In this document: one piece after another, positions 1-6,743 of the stretch | How positions within the stretch are numbered: position 1 is the first letter of the stretch | How the letters are laid out: each line of letters starts with the position of its first letter | The notes under the pieces: generated by a model | What the model was told of the DNA's origin: nothing | Seen by the model: the letters and a program-made list of their open reading frames with translations, nothing else | Database searches by the model: none | Assembly (NCBI GenBank): GCA_050743625.1 | Contig: JBOGED010000273.1 | Location: 1-7,501, forward strand | Length of the DNA stretch: 7,501 nucleotides | Direction of reading: 5' to 3' | Source of the DNA: JBOGED01 sp050743625 | GTDB lineage: Bacteria > Actinomycetota > Nitriliruptoria > Euzebyales > Egibacteraceae | Position numbers and translations under genes: made by a program

Positions 1-54
1 CTGGACACCCCCGCGGACTGGGCGGCCCACGAGCGCACCAGCGGTCGCCGGTAG
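1..54 (+). CDS. C-terminal end of an unidentified gene (partial)
   Basis: Frame 1 is open from the window edge to a TAG stop at 52-54 and encodes 17 residues ending in HERTSGRR. Sixteen of the 17 codons end in G or C, the usual pattern of a Streptomyces coding frame, so this is probably the true end of a gene that starts outside the window. The fragment is too short to assign a family. It marks the left chromosomal flank of the defence island, and it reads in the same direction as the restriction genes, with 130 bases between its stop and the next start. Confidence 0.5.
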   Translation: MDTPADWAAHERTSGRR

Positions 55-184
55 CCGTGGCACACGCAACCCCCGACCTCACGGATCAGCCGGCACACCG
101 GGCGGCGTTCAGAAGGACGAAAACAGGCCTGGGTGGACATCTGGACGTCCGATCCTTGCTTGCGGAGCCTTTACGCTGCGGGCC

Positions 185-877
185 ATGCCCGGCGGCGACG
201 AGTATCCGCACCCCGAGCCCTACAACCCCCTCAGTGAGGTCAATCTCGCTCGGGCTATCCGTGAGGAGTTGGAGCGCCAACCGATTCACCAGCTTCTGCT
301 CCAAGCCTTCTGGGGCGCTGGGCTTTACGCGCTCTACTACGTCGGCGACCTGCCCCTCTACGAGGGTGTGAATGATCCCGCTTGCGTCACCCCTATCTAC
401 GTAGGCAAAGCAGCGGCTGGTAGGAGCTCGTATGGGGTGTTCATCGAGGGCTCCAAAACAAGGAAGCTTCTCAATCGCGTCCATGACCACTTGCGGTCCA
501 TCGAGGAGGCGCACACCAACCTGTCGCTCATGGACTTCCGGGTGCGTTACCTCGTCACCAGTGACGTACACATCGTTCTGGGGGAGGCGGGCCTACTGCA
601 GGCGTACGCTCCAGTTCTTTGGAACACCGTGGTCACCGGCTTCGGGATCAACCAACCCGGTGCCGGACGCACGGGGCAGCGTAAGAGCCGGTGGGACACC
701 CTCCATCCTGGGCGACCTCGGGCTGAGGGCAGGGAGCTCAACGAAAAATCGGTCGAGGAGTTGACTGCGATGGTTCGTAAGGCAATCGAAGCGCGCGCAA
801 ATGGTGGGGGAGTTGCGGCCGGTGCAGTGGCGGATGAAGCGGACGTGCACGTGGACTTCGTCCCGGAAGAGATCTGA
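185..877 (+). CDS. Eco29kI-family GIY-YIG type II restriction endonuclease
   Basis: A 230-residue protein that cuts unmodified double-stranded DNA at its recognition site. The GIY-YIG elements are in order: GLYALYYVG (residues 46-54, the GIY part), PIYVGKA (70-76, the YIG part), R98 and H102 in RVHDH, E134 in LGEA and N147 in LWN. The catalytic set of Eco29kI (Tyr, Tyr, Arg, His, Glu, Asn) appears in the same order with similar spacing. The N-terminal YNPL...NLA and the later DTLHPGR segment also fit this family. Eco29kI cuts CCGCGG; that this homologue does too is inference. ATG 185 is the first ATG or GTG in the frame for at least 60 bases upstream, and the family's conserved N-terminal segment follows at residue 13. 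No good Shine-Dalgarno sequence precedes it. The methyltransferase gene follows on the same strand, the same R-then-M order as in Eco29kI. No frameshift or stop is seen. Confidence 0.9.
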   Translation: MPGGDEYPHPEPYNPLSEVNLARAIREELERQPIHQLLLQAFWGAGLYALYYVGDLPLYEGVNDPACVTPIYVGKAAAGRSSYGVFIEGSKTRKLLNRVHDHLRSIEEAHTNLSLMDFRVRYLVTSDVHIVLGEAGLLQAYAPVLWNTVVTGFGINQPGAGRTGQRKSRWDTLHPGRPRAEGRELNEKSVEELTAMVRKAIEARANGGGVAAGAVADEADVHVDFVPEEI

Positions 878-953
878 GTCCGGCGCACTCGGCCTGGACT
901 GGATGCGCGTGAGATCCTTCGGGTACGGCGTTGCCCTCGGTATGGTCTGTGGG

Positions 954-2324
954 ATGCCTAGATCTGGATGCACGGAGCACCCGGAAGGGCAGCGCGAGGT
1001 CGCCGACGGATGCGTCCTCGATGCCCCACCGCTCCAGACCCAAGGAATAGCTCACCAACACATCGACAACTTCTTGTCAATCACGGGAGGCCAAGCGCCT
1101 AGCGTCGACCCTCGGCTCGGTCGGTCGCTCCTTGGAGCACCGACGTCCTTGGAGTTATTCGCTGGTGGTGGCGGGCTCGCGCTCGGCCTTCACGGGGCTG
1201 GGTTCCGGCACCGAGCACTTGTCGAGTTCGAGCCAAAAGCCTGCGCAACCCTGCGTGGTAACGCAGAGCGTTGGGCGGCAGTCGGTGGGCGGACCGTGTC
1301 CTGGGCTATGGAGGAAATTGTCGAGGCCGATGCTCGCGACTATCTGCGGTCGGACGTGTTCCGAGACCTTGGCCGAATTGATCTGCTCGCTGGTGGTCCG
1401 CCATGCCAACCGTTCTCTCTTGGAGGCGTGCATGCTGGCGTCAACGACAGTCGCAACATGTTTCCCGCAGCCCTCGATTACGTGCGTGAACTCTGGCCCA
1501 AGGTGGTCGTCTTCGAGAACGTGCCCGGTCTGACACGGCCGAGTTTTCTGCCGTACTTTGAGTACATCGAGGCGCAACTGCGCTGGCCGTCGGTAACGCC
1601 GAGGACGGATGAACCTTGGCTGGAGCACGCGCGACGACTCTCGTCGCGCACGACAGGACCGCTGGACCGCCGCTATCGCGTCACACGGCAGGTCATCAAC
1701 GCGGCCGATCTCGGGGTGCCGCAGGTACGGCGGCGGGTCTTCCTGCTCGCGGTCAGGGCCGACATGAGAGCCACGCCCATGCCTGCCGTCCCTCTGACAC
1801 ACAGCGCTGATACGCTGCTGTACGAGCAGTGGGTTGAGCCGACCTATTGGGACGAGCACGGGATCGGGCAACCTCCTCTCCCATCACATCTGTCGTCGGA
1901 GTCTTTGCTGCAGTTGAAGCTCGACGGGTGGCCCGAGGATCGCCAGCGCTGGCGTACCGTGCGGGATGCGCTACGCGGCCTTCCAGCGCCCGTTGACGGA
2001 CAGCCACATTCTGACATCCTTAACCACATCGGCGTCCCCGGGGCGCGTAGCTATGCGGGGCATACGGGAAGCCGGCTGGACTGGCCAGCCAAGACACTGA
2101 AGGCTGGCGTACATGGAGTGTGCGGTGGCGAGGCGATGCTTCGTCAGGACGATGGGTCACTGCGGTACTTCACCGTGCGGGAGTCGGCCCGCATCCAGAC
2201 CTTCTCCGACGATTACGAGTTTGTCGGCGCGCGCTCACACGCCATGAGGCAAATCGGCAACGCGGTGGCCGTCGAGGTCGGCCGAGCCGTCGGCGAACAC
2301 ATTCGCCGCCAGGTCAGCCTGTAG
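954..2324 (+). CDS. DNA (cytosine-5-)-methyltransferase of the R-M system
   Basis: Transfers a methyl group from S-adenosylmethionine to C5 of a cytosine in the recognition site and so protects the host from the neighbouring endonuclease. With a start at 954 it has 456 residues. Visible motifs: I, ELFAGGGGLALGL (from about residue 67); IV, GGPPCQPFS with catalytic Cys151; VI, FENV with Glu188; VIII, QVRRR (from 257); then a target-recognition region, IX (FTVRESARIQTF) and X (GNAVAVEVG) near the C-terminus. The start is uncertain. The frame is open from 801, with ATG codons at 903, 942 and 954 and a TTG at 1149 directly before motif I. None has a strong Shine-Dalgarno sequence. I chose 954, which has a weak GTGGG before it; the first 60 or so residues may not be translated. 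Vsr starts 3 bases after the TAG stop, so the two genes are surely cotranscribed. Confidence 0.93.
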   Translation: MPRSGCTEHPEGQREVADGCVLDAPPLQTQGIAHQHIDNFLSITGGQAPSVDPRLGRSLLGAPTSLELFAGGGGLALGLHGAGFRHRALVEFEPKACATLRGNAERWAAVGGRTVSWAMEEIVEADARDYLRSDVFRDLGRIDLLAGGPPCQPFSLGGVHAGVNDSRNMFPAALDYVRELWPKVVVFENVPGLTRPSFLPYFEYIEAQLRWPSVTPRTDEPWLEHARRLSSRTTGPLDRRYRVTRQVINAADLGVPQVRRRVFLLAVRADMRATPMPAVPLTHSADTLLYEQWVEPTYWDEHGIGQPPLPSHLSSESLLQLKLDGWPEDRQRWRTVRDALRGLPAPVDGQPHSDILNHIGVPGARSYAGHTGSRLDWPAKTLKAGVHGVCGGEAMLRQDDGSLRYFTVRESARIQTFSDDYEFVGARSHAMRQIGNAVAVEVGRAVGEHIRRQVSL

Positions 2325-2327
2325 AGC

Positions 2328-2804
2328 ATGTCCGAGGTGACCCGCCGGGATCCCGCCGTCACCTCACGCATGATGGCCGCTGTCCGCAACAAGGACAGTA
2401 AGGCGGAGCTCGCCCTACGTCGGGCCTTGCATGCGCGAGGGGTGCGCTACCGGTTGCATGCCAAAGACGTGATCGGGCGTCCGGATCTCGTGATCCGCAA
2501 GTACCACTTAGCGATCTTCGTTGACGGCGACTTCTGGCACGGCAACGCATGGCGGCTCCGAGGTCTCCAGCGACTCGAGGACATGTTCCCCACGAACACT
2601 GAGTTCTGGGCCGCCAAGATCCGCCGCAACATGGCTCGTGACGCCGAGGTCAACGAGGCCCTCGCAAACGACGGCTGGACCGTCGTGCGCGTGTGGGAGA
2701 GCGACGTGCGGGCGGACCTCAAGCGGACGGTAAAAAACGTGATAGACGTGATCGAGGTGGCACGGCGACGCGCCAGCCGACGGGACCCCGAGGGCTCTCC
2801 GTGA
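2328..2804 (+). CDS. vsr: Vsr-type very-short-patch / DNA mismatch endonuclease
   Basis: A 158-residue nicking endonuclease of the Vsr family (PD-(D/E)XK fold). In characterised systems it cuts beside the T of T:G mismatches left when 5-methylcytosine deaminates, which limits mutation at methylated sites. Motifs: a basic N-terminus with RMMAAVRNKDSKAE (14-27, Glu27), GRPDLV with the metal-binding Asp53, IFVDGDFWHG (63-72) and RVWESDV (121-127). The E. coli segment is FVHGCFWH; here Asp66 stands in for the His and Asp68 for the Cys. The protein contains no cysteine, so the structural zinc site of E. coli Vsr cannot form. ATG 2328 lies 3 bases after the methyltransferase stop, and the downstream spacing to the converging Z1 gene is 5 bases. 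Some Vsr-like proteins in MORC/Z1 systems are proposed to act as restriction nucleases, so this one may be an effector and not only a repair enzyme. Confidence 0.9.
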   Translation: MSEVTRRDPAVTSRMMAAVRNKDSKAELALRRALHARGVRYRLHAKDVIGRPDLVIRKYHLAIFVDGDFWHGNAWRLRGLQRLEDMFPTNTEFWAAKIRRNMARDAEVNEALANDGWTVVRVWESDVRADLKRTVKNVIDVIEVARRRASRRDPEGSP

Positions 2805-2809
2805 TAAGC

Positions 2810-4446
2810 TCACCGGCGCGCGATAATCGGTTTGTTTCTGTGGGCGCTGTCGACTGTCGTGAATGTGACAAGCGGCCGGTCCTCGGCCACTGTCTCGCGC
2901 GGCGCGAGGATGTGGAACGCCATCACGACCTCACGCGGCGAAATCTCTTCTATGCCGTCAATGATCAGTTCCTTCTCGATCACGGGATACACGAGGACGG
3001 CTCCCCTCCTTGGCGACGCGAGGCGCTCGGCCTCAGGCCCGCCCCCTTGCGCATCGACGCCAGCTATTCGCTTCACGGCGGAGCGATGCCTCGACTCACT
3101 GATCGTGCTGAAGTATCCAGCCCTGAGTCGCTTGCGGCGGAAGAGACTCAGGGGTCCGTGTCCAAGGATGAGGCCACGCGCCTCACTCTGCCGAACGTGT
3201 TGTGGGAAAATCACTGCCCAATCGCTTACCTGAGCCGAGTTCAAGCCTTGCAGCCAACGAAGGTCGGGCTCGAAGTAACACGTCTCGCTCCAAGCAAGTG
3301 AGCTGAATACTTGAATCATCTGGTCATGAGGCGCGATACCGAATTGCGCCTTGTATGATCCAAAGTCTCCTACCTCTTGAGTCGCCGCCAACAGGGGAGC
3401 GAATACCCGTGTATTCGACTCGATGGCGCTCGGGTCGCTTGGGTACGCTCGAGGTTCCAAGGGGAAGCCCGGCGAGCGTCGTTCTGTGAGGACCGCGTTG
3501 TACATCTTGCTGGGGGCGGTTGGCTTCAACCAGGGCAAGTGCTGGGCTACCAAAGGCGGCACTTGCTGCGGGGTGAGCTGTGGCTCTCCCTCGATCGACT
3601 TCGCGTAACGCCGCAGCTCCGCGCGGAAATACTCTTCATCTTGGACGACGGCTTCGAAGGCTTCGTACAGGTCTGGGGTGATGTAGAGGCGAACGAGGTC
3701 ACGGTAATTCCTGCGGAACCCAAACCAACGCCCCATTTGCATCATCGTATCTACCTGCTTTGTCATGCGGCGGTAGTACGACACGGTCAGGCCTTCCACG
3801 GTGAATCCCCGAGCGAGTTTGTTGCCGCCCACAAGGACTCGCCAAACAGGACGTTTGTCGAAGTCTAACTCTTCTTGCTCAATATCTTTGTCGCTATTGA
3901 CCACAATGACAGGGCTTGAGGTGCTCCCGATTCGGCTTACGACCTTCGGGATGTACGGCAGCAGCTCTTCGAAGGTACGAGGCGTAGGTACTCCGTCGCC
4001 GACCGCCAAGAGGCGACTGAGAGAATATCCTTATCGAAGAGCGTGTTCAGCCGATGATGAGAGGACGATGAGTAGTAACCCGCCCTTGCCCACAGCTGCT
4101 GGATCCTCTCGGCGGTCTCGCGATGACCGGCCGTCCTCATCGTCTCGTGCACCAACATCGTATGGTGTCGGAACGTGCAGCCGCCTTCGTCCTCCCGGTA
4201 AAGCTTCACCGCGCCAGCGAGCACGAAGGCGTCCATCGCTTCGAGCAGCCGGCAGTCGTCCTCTCCTTGCTTCTCATCTACATATCGCACATGCGCGGCC
4301 TCCCTCGAACTGTCGAACGCGCCATTTCCACCGTCGAACTCGTTTTCGAGATCGTGAAAATCAGACGCACCCATATAGCCCGGCGGGCGTCGCAATGAGA
4401 TGAGGAAATCCTTGGGAAAGATGTCTTCGGCGTCGCTAGGGTCAAT
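2810..4446 (-). pseudogene. Z1-domain helicase-type protein, N-terminally deleted and frameshifted
   Basis: Z1 proteins are P-loop, superfamily-II-like ATPases found with MORC-like ATPases, C5 methylases and Vsr nucleases. Only the middle and C-terminal parts are present. From about 4430 down to about 4025 one frame gives FPKDFLISL, GYMG, DAFVLAGAVKL and FRHHTMLVH. From about 4024 to the stop at 2810 a second frame gives the Z1 core VGGNKLARGFTVEGLTVSYY, then QMGRWFGFR and a C-terminus rich in VVMAFHILAPR. The frame changes within 4010-4035, near a (GA)3 run at 4019-4024 on the plus strand. Either a 1-base loss or a 2-base gain would explain it. The expected N-terminal P-loop half (Walker A, about SGKT, and an acidic Walker B) is absent from the window. 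The remnant is joined in frame to the ATPase gene. A sequencing error could explain the frameshift but not the missing half. Confidence 0.85.
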
Positions 4447-5658
4447 GACCTCGTCGTGGATGGTCCTGCGGAGCAGGGGTGCAAAGCCGCTGCCGGGTGG
4501 ACGCATCCTGCGCCGTTCGCGCCTCCGCCTGCGCGATTCTCGAAAGCTCTGCTCCGCATCCTCCAAATAGGTGGCGAAGGTTGTACCGTCGTCCGCCACG
4601 GCGCGCACAGCGAAATGCGTAAACTCGGCACCCATCATGACCCGCGACTTCTCCGCGTTCATTCTGAATAACCGAGAGATGTCGTCATCGATATCGGCTT
4701 CGACGCGGGCCAGCTGCAGTCGCTTGCTAGGGGTGGTGAGGCCTCCCCACTCACCTCCGGCATGCAGCAGGCGGTCTCGCCGGTAGATGTAGAGGCCCTG
4801 ACGTCGTTCCGGACCGCCTGGTAGCTTGAACTCCGGTAGTTCGATCGCCCGGGCCAGATGTGGCACCGAAATCGAATCTTCGCCTCCCCCTGGGATACCA
4901 AGTCCTTGGGGTAGCCCGCTCGCCCAGACCGTTGGTAGCCCATCGGATTCAGCGGCGCGACTGGGAATCGCGGGCCAGCCGCAGCATTCTCAACATCTTC
5001 GGTGTCGAAGGCGATACGCACACGGCCGCCCTCGAGGATCCGGTGGAAGACCAACCCTAAATGGTGAGAAATGGACTCAGCCGTATGGGTGATGAATTGC
5101 TCGACTCGCGTGGTGTTATCGGTGACGGGCAAGCCGGCCGAGGTCGTCCCATCGGACGACGGTTCCGCTTCCTGTCCAAGGAATATTCCAGGGGCGAGCG
5201 ACTTCCTCTTCGCATATCTCGGTCGGTACGATGTCCGCCACGAAATCGAGCCGGTTGCTCCTTACTTTCCATTGGCGACCGACGGCTGAGCGATTGGCAG
5301 CCTTCGACATCACCGTGAGGGTGCGGGCATGACTGAAGGACGCGGCCTTCAAGCCAAGGCCAAAGTGGCCTAGATCCTCCGGCTGATACTTTCGTTGGCC
5401 ACCGACCGTCATTGCCGTGTCGATAACCTCCAGCGGCATGCCCTGGCCGTTGTCCGCTACATAAAGCGTACAGAGTTGCCCGCAGCGCCGGACAAGGCGG
5501 ATGAGAACGTCCGTCGCTTTGGCGTCGATTGAGTTGTCCACGAGGTCGGCGAGCGCGGTCCCAAGCGAGTGGTTCCGCCCCAGCCCGTCCAGAACCCGAG
5601 GATCCGGGGGAAGTTCCACCGCCCCATCGGTGGGAATCTCGTCCCGCCACGCTGACAT
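4447..5658 (-). pseudogene. MORC/MutL-like GHKL ATPase, frameshifted and C-terminally truncated
   Basis: A GHKL-fold ATPase of the bacterial MORC type, thought to power DNA remodelling or translocation with the Z1 partner. Residues counted from ATG 5658: LADLVDNSIDA (37-46, Mg-binding Asn42), ADNGQGM (68-74, ATP-binding Asp69) and GHFGLGLKAASFS (97-109). The start is supported by AGGAGG nine bases upstream. After GTVVRWDDLGRL the frame ends early at 5116; homology-like text (VTDNTTRVEQFI...GYPKDL...CHIWPGRS) continues in another frame. It then returns to the first frame as LPEFKLPGGP...QGLYIYRRDRLLHAGG. One extra base at 5131-5132 (AA on the plus strand) and one missing base near 4839 restore a single reading frame. 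After an Arg-rich segment (residues ESRRRRRERRR, about 4505-4540) the usual C-terminal part is lost, and the frame runs straight into Z1 sequence. Confidence 0.85.
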
Positions 5659-5667
5659 CGCCTGTTT

Positions 5668-5673
5668 CCTCCT
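5668..5673 (-). promoter_or_regulatory. Ribosome binding site deciding the MORC-like ATPase start
   Basis: On the minus strand AGGAGG is followed by nine bases and then ATG at 5658. This is the best Shine-Dalgarno match seen in the window. It favours 5658 (protein beginning MSAWRDEIP) over the earlier in-frame ATG at 5763. The 35 extra residues from 5763 have no resemblance to the family's N-terminus. Confidence 0.75.
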
Positions 5674-5777
5674 GAGCGGTGGGCACGGATGGGTCGACCA
5701 TACCGGGCAGTTCCCGCGCCGTAACGATGGCCATCGGACCGCCCCTGGGCGGGTGACGATCAAGGTCCTTTCCCGCC

Positions 5778-5818
5778 GTGAGCTTGGCTCACCAGGGCCC
5801 TGTACTGCGGAACTCCGC
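5778..5818. terminator. Three consecutive hairpins, possible terminator
   Basis: Three inverted repeats follow one another. GTGAGC-TTG-GCTCAC (5778-5792) has a perfect 6-bp stem with a 3-base loop. CAGGGCCCTG (5793-5802) is a perfect palindrome. GCGG-AACT-CCGC (5807-5818) has a 4-bp stem with a 4-base loop. The cluster lies about 110 bases past the end of the SAM methyltransferase gene and 120 bases upstream of the ATPase start. There is no T-run on either side, as is common for actinomycete terminators. It could equally be an operator for the ATPase promoter. Confidence 0.3.
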
Positions 5819-5928
5819 GACGAGTGCCGCGCGGCGACTTCCAGGGCCGCGAAGCGGGGGCGGTGAACGTGTCCGGTGTTGTTCGGTCATGCGGGCGGAA
5901 GATCGGCGGTCAGCGCTGCTGGCTGGGG

Positions 5929-6699
5929 TCAGCCTGCGGCGATAACGAACTGTGGGGTGACGCCGAGCGCTCGTTCCGGTGGGGGGATGGCGAGCAGACG
6001 CGCCCACTCCACATCCCGTAGGCGTTCGAGGCGTGGCTGTGGCCAGCCGGCTTCCTCAACGAGCTCCGCGACCCGCGCCGGGGTCTGAGTCCCGGGGCCG
6101 AATGGGAGAGCGGCGAGGACGTCGTCTGGGTACGGCGCGTGGTGGCCCGAGGGTCGCCCCAGCACCCGGTCCACCACTCCGCGCGCGCGGAACCGCCATG
6201 CTTCGCACGGATCGGCGCGGCCCCACAGTCCCCCGATGAGCAGCAGGCGCCCTTGCGGCGCGACCTGCCGCCAGGCGCGAAGGGCCGCGACCGGGTCTGG
6301 CACGGTCCACAGCAGATGGCGCTCGGTCACGACGTCGAACCGCTCGTCGGGCGGTTCCGTGGCCGTGCTCTTGACAGTCCGCACCTTTAGGCCACCCGCG
6401 GCTGCGGAAGCCTGCAGCTTGGCCAGCATCCGCGCGGAGAGGTCCAGCGTGGTGACCTCATGGCCCAAGCGGGCGGCCGTCAGCGCGACCAGGCCCGTAC
6501 CCGAACCGACGTCGAGCACCCTGGCCGCCGGCGCGGGCAGGTGCCGGGTGAGCACGGCGGCCCAGGCGGCGCGCTCGGCGGCCGACACCGGCGCATGCCC
6601 GCAGGCCCTGCCGGCACCGCTGCGTGTCCCCGCGTCGTAGACCTCCGCATCGGCGTCCCAGTACTCCTCGATGCGCTGGAGCAGCTGACCCTCGTCCAC
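5929..6699 (-). CDS. Class I SAM-dependent methyltransferase, putative nickel-responsive
   Basis: A 256-residue cytoplasmic methyltransferase with a Rossmann fold; the substrate is unknown. Visible elements: motif I VLDVGSGTG (61-69), an acidic residue for the SAM ribose in TTLDLS (Asp86), FDVVTERHLLW (121-131), and a Gly-rich strand PQGRLLLIGG (148-157). The N-terminal EEYWDADAEVYD (11-22) is typical of UbiE/COQ5-like small-molecule methyltransferases. The start is GTG at 6699; the minus-strand sequence GAGGAAGGG lies just upstream and gives good spacing. Codons are strongly G/C-ending, unlike the defence island, so this looks like a core-type chromosomal gene. A Nur-like operator begins 22 bases upstream. 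That suggests control by nickel and a role tied to nickel supply or a metal-binding small molecule, but no transporter is in the window, so this is inference. Confidence 0.85.
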   Translation of the reverse strand: MDEGQLLQRIEEYWDADAEVYDAGTRSGAGRACGHAPVSAAERAAWAAVLTRHLPAPAARVLDVGSGTGLVALTAARLGHEVTTLDLSARMLAKLQASAAAGGLKVRTVKSTATEPPDERFDVVTERHLLWTVPDPVAALRAWRQVAPQGRLLLIGGLWGRADPCEAWRFRARGVVDRVLGRPSGHHAPYPDDVLAALPFGPGTQTPARVAELVEEAGWPQPRLERLRDVEWARLLAIPPPERALGVTPQFVIAAG

Positions 6700-6720
6700 C
6701 TCTCACCCTTCCTCGCAGAT

Positions 6721-6743
6721 TTGTTGCAAGCATATTGCAGCAA
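6721..6743. promoter_or_regulatory. Nur-box-like operator (nickel uptake regulator)
   Basis: The plus-strand sequence is TTGTTGCAA, then GCATA, then TTGCAGCAA: an inverted repeat with 9-base arms (one mismatch) around a 5-base spacer. The core TTGCAA-N5-TTGCAG matches the published Streptomyces Nur box (tTGCaa-N5-ttGCAA) at 11 of 12 defined positions. Nur is a Fur-family repressor that binds DNA with nickel, first described at sodF and the nik operon of S. coelicolor. The site lies 22 bases upstream of the GTG start of the SAM methyltransferase, where a bound repressor would block transcription. It is about 250 bases from the divergent gene. Confidence 0.65.

Larger units (their letters stand above)
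5659..5928. other. Intergenic region, right end of the defence island
   Basis: These 270 bases lie between the end of the SAM methyltransferase gene and the start of the ATPase gene, both on the minus strand. They hold the ATPase ribosome binding site, presumably its promoter, and a run of short hairpins at 5778-5818. The 5820-5866 stretch has high-GC codon-like sequence on both strands but no start, family motif or clear frame, so I call no gene. The right boundary of the island probably lies in here. I saw no integrase, tRNA or convincing direct repeat shared with the left side. Confidence 0.5.

Noticed and set aside
185..2804. Controller (C) protein gene for the R-M operon
   Set aside because: No small helix-turn-helix gene or C-box-like repeated operator was seen before or between the R and M genes.
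2693..3868. Plus-strand open frames opposite Z1
   Set aside because: They lie antisense to a region with clear Z1 motifs and show no motif of their own.
5057..5734. Minus-strand frame of 225 codons overlapping the ATPase gene
   Set aside because: It has no family motif and overlaps the GHKL motifs in another frame. Its ATG at 5734 has only a weak ribosome site, while the ATPase start at 5658 has a strong one.
5739..5752. CCGCCC-CT-GGGCGG inverted repeat
   Set aside because: A short GC-only dyad with a tiny loop and no T-run is common by chance in a high-GC genome, so it is not called a terminator.
1..5928. Possible integrase, att repeats or insertion sequence bounding the island
   Set aside because: I found no transposase or integrase motif, no tRNA gene and no convincing matching repeats at the two ends.
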